32,413 bases of DNA, taken from the NCBI GenBank assembly GCA_021803655.1, contig JAJZLK010000033.1, forward strand, positions 1-32,413. The letters are read 5' to 3'. Below, piece by piece: positions 16,745 through 24,558 of the stretch. The notes below the pieces were generated by a model, which saw only the letters and a program-made list of their open reading frames with translations, was not told the DNA's origin and did not search any database. The stretch is from Thermoplasmata archaeon. GTDB taxonomy: Archaea; Thermoplasmatota; Thermoplasmata; Thermoplasmatales; Thermoplasmataceae. Positions within the stretch are counted from its first letter, which is position 1; each line of letters starts with the position of its first letter. The position numbers were made by a program, and so were the translations under genes.

Positions 16745-17776
16745 CTAATCGTTTCCAAAATTCCGGATTGTTCCGGCCGCGACGTAGATAACAGAACCAA
16801 CAAGCAGAAGGAGTCCGCTTATGGCCATAAGGACGCCAGTGGAGATGGCCAGACCCTGGAATGCCTGGAAAATATAGCTGTATTTCATTGCTTTGAAGAT
16901 ACTGAAATTTCTCAGCGTTCCAGAATTCACAAGGAAATATCCGTTGATCAGTTCTCCTGCGGAAAAGAGGATCAGCCCGATCCCGATAAATGTGTTAATG
17001 ACGTCCTTTGCCTTCTTCGGCATGTCAAAGGCATAGAAGATCGACACAACAAGCACAATGATCACGGATACAAACCCTATGTAGGAATAGGAATCGATGA
17101 AGCCGAAGAGATTGTAGATACCAGGCGGAAAGATGAAAAGTGAGGTTCCTGAAATAAGCCCTGCGGAAAACACGTTGGAGTAGGCAGGATTGGTGACAAA
17201 TCCAAGAAACGTCATCACGACCCCTATGATTGCGACGATTGGTGCGGAAACCCTGGCTTCCCTAGTGTCCATAATCGAAATATGTACTGCGACTATAATG
17301 AGCATTCCTCCAAATATGAGGAGTACTCCGTCGACAGGCTGGGCAGAAACAATGCTTCCAATACCGGCCAGGACAAAGAAGAAGAATATCAGGTACCCAA
17401 GGTAGCCGAAATTCTCAGGAAGCTTCATTTCAAGACCGATGAAAACAACCCTGATGCCTATCAGTACAAGGACTATTGAGGAGAATATTCCTATGAGCGA
17501 TGCCAGGAATAGATAGTTCGACGGTGAAACATTGAAAAGGATACCAATGAAGAACATCACGGTTGAAACGGCAGCAGCAATCAGGGCCACTCCCGCCAGT
17601 ATTCCTCCGATCCTCAGCAGTACGCCGGGATCAAATCTACCTGAAGATTTCGCTTTTTGTTTCTCATCCTTCGTGGAAGTCTTTTTCTGGACTTCATCCA
17701 GTTTTGTTCCGCAGTCCTTGCAGAAAGTAGCATTATCTTTATTATCGGTGCCACAGTTCGGACATTTCTTTACCAT
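16745..17776 (-). CDS. zinc-ribbon membrane protein, function unknown
   Basis: A 343-residue protein with an N-terminal zinc ribbon, Cys5-x2-Cys8 and Cys19-x2-Cys22 (CPNC…CKDC), a charged Lys-rich linker (about 28-46), and then roughly nine hydrophobic segments to the C-terminus. Zinc-ribbon plus multipass membrane proteins of this kind are common in Thermoplasmatales and mostly uncharacterised. The ribbon should face the cytoplasm. No catalytic motif is seen in the membrane part. It reads divergently from the DtxR-type regulator and lies upstream of mdh on the same strand, but mdh has its own promoter. Confidence 0.75.
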   Translation of the reverse strand: MVKKCPNCGTDNKDNATFCKDCGTKLDEVQKKTSTKDEKQKAKSSGRFDPGVLLRIGGILAGVALIAAAVSTVMFFIGILFNVSPSNYLFLASLIGIFSSIVLVLIGIRVVFIGLEMKLPENFGYLGYLIFFFFVLAGIGSIVSAQPVDGVLLIFGGMLIIVAVHISIMDTREARVSAPIVAIIGVVMTFLGFVTNPAYSNVFSAGLISGTSLFIFPPGIYNLFGFIDSYSYIGFVSVIIVLVVSIFYAFDMPKKAKDVINTFIGIGLILFSAGELINGYFLVNSGTLRNFSIFKAMKYSYIFQAFQGLAISTGVLMAISGLLLLVGSVIYVAAGTIRNFGND

Positions 17777-17865
17777 CGCTATTTATGTCGTCCATAATAT
17801 TGAATTATTCCTTTTGTTGGGGGACAGGAACATTCCAACGTATTATCTTCTAAAGCGTTGATATA

Positions 17866-17890
17866 CTTAAATAGATTAGTAGCATACTAA
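17866..17890 (+). promoter_or_regulatory. promoter and palindromic operator of the DtxR-type gene
   Basis: A TATA element (CTTAAATA, 17866-17873) is followed at 17876-17890 by the perfect palindrome TTAGTA-GCA-TACTAA, ending 4 nt before the ATG at 17895. The TTAG…CTAA outer bases match DtxR-type half-sites. A protein bound here would block transcription initiation, suggesting autoregulation. Confidence 0.6.
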
Positions 17891-17894
17891 ACAG

Positions 17895-18305
17895 ATGAGT
17901 GGAGACCATCAATTTACAAGGAGAGAGAGGGACTGCATCCTGCTGTTAGGATCAGAACTGAGGAACGGTTTTCCCGATAGGATCTCAGATATTGCCAGGA
18001 GAATGGGGATCAAGGCTCCCACTGTAATACAGATACTGAAGAGACTTGACGTTAAGGGAATCACCAGAAGCGAGAAAGGGATGGTAATTCTGACAGACAG
18101 TGGAAGGGAGGCTCACCGCAGGATACTTGAGAATCACAGGATACTTGAATGCATATTCTACAGGAACGGAATAACGGCCAACGAATCGTGTGTGGTCGCA
18201 GGATCAATTGACTACGTAATAGATGGTGACATAATAGGCAAACTGTCGCAGAGCCTTGGTATGCCGGAAAAATGCCCCCACGGAAGACCGGTAAGGGAGG
18301 CGTGA
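17895..18305 (+). CDS. DtxR/MntR-family metal-dependent transcription regulator
   Basis: A 136-residue regulator with a winged helix (ISDIARRMGIKAPTVIQILKRLDVKGI, about residues 28-54, and the wing to about 73). It is followed by a metal-binding and dimerisation domain with the family run HRILECIFYRNG…ESCVVAGSIDYVI and LGMPEKCPHGRPV. It lacks the C-terminal SH3-like domain, as in MntR-type members. It should sense Fe(II) or Mn(II) and repress uptake genes. The message is probably leaderless, and a 15-bp palindrome covers the promoter. The next gene begins 4 nt downstream and encodes a metal-transporter-like protein, so the two form an operon. Confidence 0.88.
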   Translation: MSGDHQFTRRERDCILLLGSELRNGFPDRISDIARRMGIKAPTVIQILKRLDVKGITRSEKGMVILTDSGREAHRRILENHRILECIFYRNGITANESCVVAGSIDYVIDGDIIGKLSQSLGMPEKCPHGRPVREA

Positions 18306-18309
18306 CAGA

Positions 18310-19263
18310 GTGTACATCGATATCTGGAACCCGCAATATGCCGGATTGTACGCGGCTCTTTTCATATCATTCCTTCTCGGGATAGTCCATGGTATAACTC
18401 CGGACGAGCACACATGGCCAATCACCTTCTCGTATGCCGTTGGAAGCTATTCGGTGAAGGGAGGTGCCAAGGCAGGGCTTATCTTTTCCTCCGGATTCAC
18501 ACTTGAAAGGGCCGTACTTTCCGAGTTATCGGCACTGCTTCTTGCCGGGTTCATGCTCTCTACGCTGTTCGATGGCATAGTATATGTCGCAGTCGGGACC
18601 GTAATGGCTCTTTCCGGGTTATACATAGCAAAGAAACTGAGATACCCGCACGTGCACCAGCTGGAGAGATTCCTCAACAGGCTGCTGCATATCCACCATG
18701 ATCACGGAGACGTGGAGAAGGAGGAACTAGAACACGAAGCCAACCCGATAATCGAGAAATCGGAAGGAACATACAGGGCCGTTCCGCTGAGACTTGCTTT
18801 CTTTCATGGAATCATTGCCGGGTTCGGGTTCGGTGCCTTCGCACTGATAATTTACTTTGTCATGGCACCACAGATGCCCTGGTATCTTGGGTTCATGCCC
18901 GGGCTTCTCTTTGGACTAGGAACAATGGTAATGCAGGTGCTTGCGGGATCATTGTTTGGAAAGTGGCTGTCAAGCACAAAGAAACTCACCATGGAAGGCA
19001 TAACGATGGTAGGAAGAGGCATGAGTTCTTACGTACTCTCGTACGGGGGGCTGGCATTCGTAATAGGCGGGTTTATCGCCATACTTTATCCTCCAATCTG
19101 GAGCTACAACCTCATAACTCCTGTCAACGTGCATAACCTTCACGCACTCGGCCTGCCATTCTTCATGGTTGTATTCAGTGTCGTGATAATCGGCTTCCTC
19201 GGATATAGAATAAACGTGAAAAAGGCCATGAAAATGGGATACACGAGGAAACCAGAGACTTGA
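18310..19263 (+). CDS. membrane transporter-like protein with HxxxxDxH motif and His-rich loop (NicO/NiCoT-like)
   Basis: A 317-residue protein with about seven to eight transmembrane segments, starting at GTG 18310. The first helix ends in LGIVHGITPDEHTWPI, giving His27-x4-Asp32-x-His34, which resembles the HxxxxDH metal signature of Ni/Co transporters (NiCoT, NicO/RcnA). A loop at about residues 118-146 is rich in His and Glu (HVHQ…HIHHDHG…EHE), a typical metal-buffering loop. The DtxR-type regulator gene ends 4 nt upstream, strongly suggesting transition-metal transport. Import versus export and the metal are not determined; the family match is by motif only. Confidence 0.65.
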   Translation: MYIDIWNPQYAGLYAALFISFLLGIVHGITPDEHTWPITFSYAVGSYSVKGGAKAGLIFSSGFTLERAVLSELSALLLAGFMLSTLFDGIVYVAVGTVMALSGLYIAKKLRYPHVHQLERFLNRLLHIHHDHGDVEKEELEHEANPIIEKSEGTYRAVPLRLAFFHGIIAGFGFGAFALIIYFVMAPQMPWYLGFMPGLLFGLGTMVMQVLAGSLFGKWLSSTKKLTMEGITMVGRGMSSYVLSYGGLAFVIGGFIAILYPPIWSYNLITPVNVHNLHALGLPFFMVVFSVVIIGFLGYRINVKKAMKMGYTRKPET

Positions 19264-19307
19264 GCCGGATGATCGTGCAGCATGGCAAACTCTCATGATA
19301 TACATTA

Positions 19308-19354
19308 GCCGTATAACTATGTAGAACTATAAATAGTATAAGCAGTTATACGGC
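19308..19354 (+). promoter_or_regulatory. 47-bp dyad promoter of the MFS exporter gene
   Basis: Perfect 11-bp arms, GCCGTATAACT (19308-19318) and AGTTATACGGC (19344-19354), flank the TATA box. Concentric with them is a smaller palindrome, ACTAT-AA-ATAGT (19326-19337), which is itself the TATA core (TATAAATAG). The gene's ATG is at 19362, about 30 nt after the TATA centre, so the downstream arm lies between the TATA box and the leaderless start. Confidence 0.7.
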
Positions 19355-19361
19355 ATTATCC

Positions 19362-20567
19362 ATGCTCCCATCTGGTTCATCCAACCCGGAGAGAAATTTC
19401 AGACTGGTCGTTCTTCAACTCGGAATATCCACCTTCGCATCCTCGATTTTCGTTATTTCCATACTGTGGATATCCATTTCTGCGACAGGATCAGCGGTGA
19501 TTACCGGGATCACAAGCAGCCTGATGGTTGCGCCGCTGATTATCGGGTTCGTGATTGGGGCTTTTGTTGACCGGGTAGTGAGGAAGAGACTCCTCGTGAT
19601 AATGATCTCTATCGGAAGAGGAATAGCCTCTCTCCTTCTTCTTCCTGCTGCGGTGCTTGGGAACTCATTGCCTGCAATCCTCTTTCTCTTTGCCAGCGCA
19701 ATTATCTATGGCCTGACCATGGCAATGATCGCGCCAGCCAGGATGATACTGAGCAGGAACTTCCTCAGGCAGAATGTGTTCATCAAGGGGATGTCCTTCA
19801 TGAACGTTGTGAGTTATTCCTCCAGGATAATGGGATACGCCGCATCAGCCATTCTAATGACATGGAAATTGGACATCGGAATAATTCTCATGTCCGCCAT
19901 CTTCTTCCTGTCAGCGATTCCGGTGGTTTTCCTGCCGGCGATGAATGGCGAGCTGTCCCACAGAGAGGGATTCTCGGCAAGCCTGAGGAAAGGATTCAGG
20001 CTTGTGAAGAACTCGGCGATGGTTTCACAGATCATTTTCATTTTTGTCGCTTCAGGGTTCTTCCTCGGTATGTCAGATACTGTCCTTACAGTTACTGTCA
20101 GGAAAACGCTGAACCTCGATGCCATGTTTCTCAGCACGATATTCATAGCCACGTCACTAGGAGGAATAGCCGGATCGATACTGATCTCCAAGCTGAAAGG
20201 AGCTGCCGGAAAGAGGCTTGTGATAGGCTACCTTGTTTCCGGATTTTCCCTGCTCGTGGCAGGGCTATTCATGAAGATTGTCATAGTCGTTCCCATGATG
20301 TTTCTGGTTGGGATATCATCCGGTCTCGCGTCCCCGACCATAACCACGCTGCTCTTTTCCAGTGTGGATAAGGAGAATATCGGGAGAATACAGGGTTTAA
20401 TGGATACTTTCGGGTTTTCATTTAATTCCATGTCTGCAGCACTGGCCGGTTTCATTATATTTCTCCTCACTCCATTCTACGTGTTTCTGTGCATGTCAGC
20501 GGGCCTCATCATCCTTGCAATGAGCATCTCACGCCTGAGAACCGTGAGTGCCGCGATGTTGACATGA
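19362..20567 (+). CDS. major facilitator superfamily transporter (probable exporter)
   Basis: A 401-residue, 12-helix MFS protein. The loop between helices 2 and 3 carries GAFVDRVVRKRLL, a version of the MFS signature GxxxDRxxRKxxL, and SPTITTLLFSSVDKENIGRIQGLMDT lies in the second half. The fold resembles the drug:H+ antiporter-type or EntS-like exporters; the substrate is unknown. The mRNA should start at the ATG, since a TATA box sits about 30 nt upstream. A large inverted repeat around that TATA box indicates tight control, perhaps by the substrate through a repressor encoded elsewhere. No SD motif precedes the start. Confidence 0.88.
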   Translation: MLPSGSSNPERNFRLVVLQLGISTFASSIFVISILWISISATGSAVITGITSSLMVAPLIIGFVIGAFVDRVVRKRLLVIMISIGRGIASLLLLPAAVLGNSLPAILFLFASAIIYGLTMAMIAPARMILSRNFLRQNVFIKGMSFMNVVSYSSRIMGYAASAILMTWKLDIGIILMSAIFFLSAIPVVFLPAMNGELSHREGFSASLRKGFRLVKNSAMVSQIIFIFVASGFFLGMSDTVLTVTVRKTLNLDAMFLSTIFIATSLGGIAGSILISKLKGAAGKRLVIGYLVSGFSLLVAGLFMKIVIVVPMMFLVGISSGLASPTITTLLFSSVDKENIGRIQGLMDTFGFSFNSMSAALAGFIIFLLTPFYVFLCMSAGLIILAMSISRLRTVSAAMLT

Positions 20568-20680
20568 GGAAGTAAGCATTGGAATTGAAAATCGGCCGCT
20601 TTTTCCGGACACTTTAAATGTGGACTTCCAGAACCCTATCATTATCGGAATTATTTAGACGGAATAGCAGATACTCCACC

Positions 20681-21220
20681 ATGCGGACGATAAACCTCAA
20701 GGATCAGGACGTTGAGATCTTTGCACCTATTACCGAAGAATGGGCAGAAACGATTTCACGACTGGCCAATGACAAATACGTCCGGGATAATATCGGCAGT
20801 CATTCCTTCCCATTCCCGTACGGGACAGAGGATGCCATGGGCTTCATCACAAAGAATCGGATGGACGGGTCAAAGCCGTTCGCCGTTGACTTCAGGATCA
20901 TGGTGAACTCGAGCATGGCTGGCGTAATCGGGCTGAGCGAGATAGATTACACAGACAGGAAAGCACACATAGGATACTGGATCGCAAAAGAATTCAGGGG
21001 GAGAGGCATAGCAACCAAGGCAACGAAGCTCGTCATGGGATATGCACAACAGGAACTGGGGATCAGGAGGCTGTTCACGAAGGTCCTTGCGACCAATCCC
21101 GCATCTGCAAGGGTTCTGCTGAAGTGCGGATTCGTGCTTGAAGGTGTTCTCAGGGAAGATTATCTTCAGGATGGAAGATTCCTGGATTTCATGATCTTTG
21201 GGTATCTGTTTCGTCCATGA
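20681..21220 (+). CDS. GNAT-family N-acetyltransferase (RimJ/RimL-like)
   Basis: A 179-residue GCN5-related acetyltransferase. The acetyl-CoA pyrophosphate loop is FRGRGIATKA, preceded by the strand KAHIGYWIAKE and followed by TKVLATNPASARVLLKCGFVLEGVLRED, the usual RimJ/RimL/SpeG-type ending. Substrates in this group include protein N-termini, ribosomal proteins and small amines; none can be assigned here. The frame extends upstream to 20618, but ATG 20681 is preferred because a TATA-like AATTATTTAG lies about 27 nt before it and the extra residues do not look conserved. Confidence 0.85.
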   Translation: MRTINLKDQDVEIFAPITEEWAETISRLANDKYVRDNIGSHSFPFPYGTEDAMGFITKNRMDGSKPFAVDFRIMVNSSMAGVIGLSEIDYTDRKAHIGYWIAKEFRGRGIATKATKLVMGYAQQELGIRRLFTKVLATNPASARVLLKCGFVLEGVLREDYLQDGRFLDFMIFGYLFRP

Positions 21221-21369
21221 ATCTATTATATTTCGGAATTGATGGACGATGGAGAAATTAGGAAACGTCATGGATGAAAGAGAATTAACAGGGTTTCTGG
21301 AAAAACCCCCCAGGAAAAGAAGGCAAATGAGCAAGTATACAAACTCGATAGACTCCTGGAATGGAGTAA

Positions 21370-21441
21370 TGGACTGGAGGGGATTTGAACCCCTGGCCTC
21401 TTCCATGCCAAGGAAGCGATCTACCTCTGATCTACCAGCCC
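21370..21441 (-). tRNA. tRNA-Ala (GGC anticodon)
   Basis: A complete 72-nt cloverleaf on the minus strand. The acceptor GGGCTGG/CCAGTCC contains the G3-U70 pair that identifies alanine tRNA, and the discriminator is A. The D stem is GATC/GATC. The anticodon stem CTTCC/GGAAG holds the loop TTGGCAT, anticodon GGC. The T arm is AGGGG-TTCAAAT-CCCCT. CCA is not encoded. A TATA-like TTTATAGA at about 21478-21485 would give a precursor with a short 5' leader. Confidence 0.96.
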
Positions 21442-21631
21442 GTCCAGAGTTGTTATTTAACCGTGAGAGGTTCTATTTCTATAAACTTTCTGACAGCTTG
21501 GCACAGAGAGGGTTTACGTTTCCTTGATAATCATCAGACGATTCCTAGTAACCCCCTCGCATGATCCCATTTCGGCGATTCCGTAGAATACACATTGAAT
21601 CCCGTAATTCTGTCAACAGCCGTTGACATCA

Positions 21632-22424
21632 ATGTACGGCAGCGTGGATGAGACCATGAAGAGGGAGATGTACGACCGTATTGATTTCATGAACTTTCTT
21701 GATTATCCCGACAGGATTCCGGATCCCAGGACCTTATGACTGTTCCGTGAGAGGCTCTCCGGCTCCGGCATGAACAAAAAGTTATGGGACATCATATGGG
21801 ATCAATTTGAGGCGGAGGGAATACGCATAGAGAAGGGCTCGGTCCAAGATGCCATGTTAGTCCATTCCGTTCCCGGATGGAAGGAAAATGACCGGGGAAG
21901 AGAAGAGACTGGCAAAGGTGATGGCGCCAGAAAGGAAGAGACAGGCAGCGGAGGAGAGGAAGTGTTCGAGGACGAGAAGATCCAGGGATGGCACATGGAC
22001 GAAGAAGGGTTCAGCCTCCCACTTCGGCTTCAAGATCCATACGGCACAGGGTACCGATCTGCCACTCATAAGGCAGTTTGTAGTGGGCACTGTGTCCTTG
22101 CATGATTCCCTGGTTGATCTGAGCATTCCCGGTATCGTTGACTAAATGGATAAGGGGTATCATGGAGCACCATGCAGGGGTATTGACGGCACGATGGATA
22201 GTGCATCAGGGAATACTCCACTAAACGTCGATCAGGTGAGACGGAACCTGCGAATATCAAGGAAGAGATCACCGGGCGAAAGAACATATTCCGTCATCAG
22301 GATGGTCATGCATGGCGGCCATGTGTTTGTGACCATGGTGAGGAGGGCCAAGGCCATGTTCCTCTGTCTCTGTTACAACATTATCACGCTTCTCGCCATA
22401 AAAAATAGGCGTGAAGCAGCGTAA
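21632..22424 (+). pseudogene. decayed IS5-like transposase
   Basis: The remains of one transposase are spread over two frames. Frame one (from 21632) reads MYDRIDFMNFLDYPDRIPD then TL-stop-LFRERL, where the TGA at 21737-21739 replaces the expected Trp of the PDxxTLWxFRERL motif. It continues through EGIRIEKGSVQDAM. After a frameshift between about 21860 and 21960 the other frame carries RRSRDGTWTKKGSASHFGFKIHT and LHDSLVDLS, a TAA at 22143-22145, then DKGYHG and ISRKRSPGERTYSVI. The DDE-type landmarks are recognisable, but the N-terminus is missing. Terminal inverted repeats were not found, so the element's ends are unknown and it must be inactive. Confidence 0.85.
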
Positions 22425-22587
22425 GCTAAGGGAAAACAGCGGAAAATGGATTGAAAAGGGGGATCAAATAGAGGCTATTTTACCACAATCCGACCTCTTC
22501 CTGCAGGAAAATCGTTCAAAATGAAGCAAACGCCGTATGAAGGGAGAAATTTACCAGGAGGAATAGTCGTATGTTAACAACTAACAG

Positions 22588-24018
22588 TTACTTCCCGCCG
22601 CCTTGAGATGCCATCCGATCAAACATCTCCGTTATTTCCTCAACCGATTTTCCCTTTGTGACTGGCATTATCATGTAGAAGACGACAGCTGCAGCAACGG
22701 AGAGTACACCGAATACTACAAGGGAACCAGCGATGTGTATTGTGCTGTCCATGAAGGGAAAAATCTCAACAATGGCAAAGTTGGATAACCAGTCTATGAA
22801 AGCTATCAACGACGCCATGGTGCCACGGTATTCTGTCGGAAAGTACTCGCCCTGTATTATCCAACCGGTTCCACCAACACCAAAGGCGAAGAACACTATG
22901 AAGAGAGACAAGGCCACAAGCATTCCAATGTCACTGTTAGCATACTTCAGGGCAGCGCCAAGGAAACCGAACACTGCCATTCCCGTGTATCCAGTTATGG
23001 CTAAAGTCCTTCGACCAGCCCTGTCAATGAGCTTAAATCCAATATATGTGGCCGCAACGTTTATCACGGCAAATATTGAAGCCGCCTCAACCGCAAATTC
23101 CTCAGTCATTACGCTGCCGCCTCCAGTGGAACCCACAAGATGCAGGCTGCTTATTATGAACGGGCCGTAGTAGAATGGTATGTTTATTCCAGTAATCTGC
23201 TGGAACATCATGAACAGGCCCACAATGATGAATGCCCTCTTCACCCCTGGTGTCATCCGCTTTTTCCGTGCAGATGAGAGAGGATACTCCATCTTCAGTT
23301 CCGCCTCGTTTGTATCCACGCCAAGCCTTTTCAGGGATTCAACTGCCTTCTCATATTTACCTTTGAGGACAAGCCACCTTGGGGATTCCGGCATTACAAA
23401 CCTGAGTCCCAGGCCGATAAGTGAGGGAACTGCTGCTATTCCAAGCATTATCCTCCAGTCAAGGTTGAATGCCTGTGAGGGTAAGCCATAAAGAACTGCA
23501 AGCCCGATGAGGTATGAACCAAGGATGCCGACGGTAATCATCCACTGCTGCAATATGCTGAAACTGCCCCTTCTCCTCTTTGGTGCCCATTCAGAAATGT
23601 ATGCAGTTGCAATGGCCGAATCAGCGCCGACAGCAATTCCTATGAGCGTCCTTGAGACCAGCAGCATGAAGAGGTCAACAGTTACCGCTGACAGGATTGC
23701 CCCAATGCTGTAAAGAAACGCATCGAATATGAGCATGTACTTCCTGCCGTATCTGTCAATCAGACCGGCGGCAAGCAGGGCACCAACTGCAGCCCCAAGC
23801 GACACTCCGGAGAACAGGTATCCCTTGATGAACGGATTAACCGTCACATAGCTTGAGGGGAGAAAGCCTTCCACAATACCGATATTTGATGTATCATAGC
23901 CAAACAGGAATCCCCCGATCGTTGACAGAATGGTTAGAAACCAGAAGAACCTTGAGGTCTTACCGTTATCAAGCCTTTCCAGAATCCTTTCACCGGTTCC
24001 AGCGCCTGCGGTTTCCAT
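22588..24018 (-). CDS. MFS sugar porter (SP) family transporter
   Basis: A 476-residue, 12-helix sugar porter. The diagnostic motifs appear in order: GGFLFGYDTSNIG in helix 1, GLIDRYGRKYM between helices 2 and 3, PESPRWLVLKGKYEKA before the central loop, QQITGINIPFYYGP in helix 7, DRAGRRTL between helices 8 and 9, and GEYFPTEYRGTMAS with PVTKGKSVEEI near the end. It should import a sugar or polyol by H+ symport. The ATG at 24018 is about 33 nt from the centre of a TATA box that is flanked by a 7-bp inverted repeat. It lies between a dead transposase and the ZIP-like gene. Confidence 0.93.
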   Translation of the reverse strand: METAGAGTGERILERLDNGKTSRFFWFLTILSTIGGFLFGYDTSNIGIVEGFLPSSYVTVNPFIKGYLFSGVSLGAAVGALLAAGLIDRYGRKYMLIFDAFLYSIGAILSAVTVDLFMLLVSRTLIGIAVGADSAIATAYISEWAPKRRRGSFSILQQWMITVGILGSYLIGLAVLYGLPSQAFNLDWRIMLGIAAVPSLIGLGLRFVMPESPRWLVLKGKYEKAVESLKRLGVDTNEAELKMEYPLSSARKKRMTPGVKRAFIIVGLFMMFQQITGINIPFYYGPFIISSLHLVGSTGGGSVMTEEFAVEAASIFAVINVAATYIGFKLIDRAGRRTLAITGYTGMAVFGFLGAALKYANSDIGMLVALSLFIVFFAFGVGGTGWIIQGEYFPTEYRGTMASLIAFIDWLSNFAIVEIFPFMDSTIHIAGSLVVFGVLSVAAAVVFYMIMPVTKGKSVEEITEMFDRMASQGGGK

Positions 24019-24033
24019 TGTCCCAGAGCCATT

Positions 24034-24066
24034 AGCTCGGAAATCAATTTATATTTTTCCCGAGCT
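24034..24066 (-). promoter_or_regulatory. inverted repeat flanking the TATA box of the sugar porter gene
   Basis: AGCTCGG (24034-24040) and CCGAGCT (24060-24066) are perfect 7-bp arms enclosing 19 nt with the TATA box (minus strand AAAATATAAATT). The arrangement resembles the larger dyad at the MFS exporter promoter. The repeat is short enough that chance is possible. Confidence 0.4.
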
Positions 24067-24557
24067 TCGCCGTATTGTGTTTCGAACAATTGGGAAAGAA
24101 AGGTCTCTCCAACGGAAAACCAATCCTCTTTTCGACCACAAACTTGATCTTGTTGATGATTCCCAGATTGGAAGAGTTTGTTGCTTCAACGGCAGTTGAA
24201 TAATGGCCACTACACTTCAACAACCTATATTTCTGATAATGACCCGAACCATCGAATTTCCTGAAGTATAACACGCAACAGACGTCTGTTGCCACGGACG
24301 GGGATCTCCCTCTGGCCGCCAGGATTACAATGCCGCATCGGGAGCTGGTGCAGAGATCAATGTCTTGGAAATCGAGACTACAGTATAGCCATGAACCCAA
24401 AGGAGATGGTCAAGATCAGGAAACTCCAGTATGCGATCTTGGACTTCCGTGATCCCGACCCCGAAGAGAATGCCCGAGTATTCTGCAACGTAGGTGATGA
24501 GGTCTGTCGCAGCCATAGGAAAGGAAGAACCGACGGAAACCTTTCTGGAGAACCTCA
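24067..24557. other. gene-poor stretch with a perfect 18-bp palindrome
   Basis: About 490 bases between the sugar porter promoter and the ZIP-like gene contain no recognised protein. Overlapping frames exist on both strands; the only one with gene-like context is the minus-strand frame coupled to the ZIP stop, listed separately. A TTCAAC-GGCA-GTTGAA repeat is at 24185-24200 and an 18-bp palindrome at 24275-24292. Confidence 0.4.
24275..24292. repeat. perfect 18-bp palindrome
   Basis: GCAACAGACGTCTGTTGC is identical to its own reverse complement with no spacer. A TATA-like GTATAAC (24266-24272) lies just to its left on the plus strand, but no supported gene starts downstream. It could be a regulator site or a remnant of a larger element. 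Confidence 0.5.
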
Positions 24558-24558
24558 T
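24325..24558 (-). CDS. hypothetical small ORF coupled to the ZIP-like gene
   Basis: A 77-residue minus-strand frame starts with ATG at 24558, overlapping the TGA of the ZIP-like gene (GTGATG), the kind of junction seen in genuine operons here. The product (MRFSRKVSVGSSFPMAATDL… to …APAPDAAL) has no recognised domain or clear membrane segment. Frames are also open on the other strand across the same bases, so it may not be real. Confidence 0.25.
   Translation of the reverse strand: MRFSRKVSVGSSFPMAATDLITYVAEYSGILFGVGITEVQDRILEFPDLDHLLWVHGYTVVSISKTLISAPAPDAAL

Noticed and set aside
21249-21527. Plus-strand open frame of 92 codons with a TATA-like sequence upstream
   Set aside because: It runs antisense straight through tRNA-Ala, and its sequence over that part is simply the complement of the tRNA.
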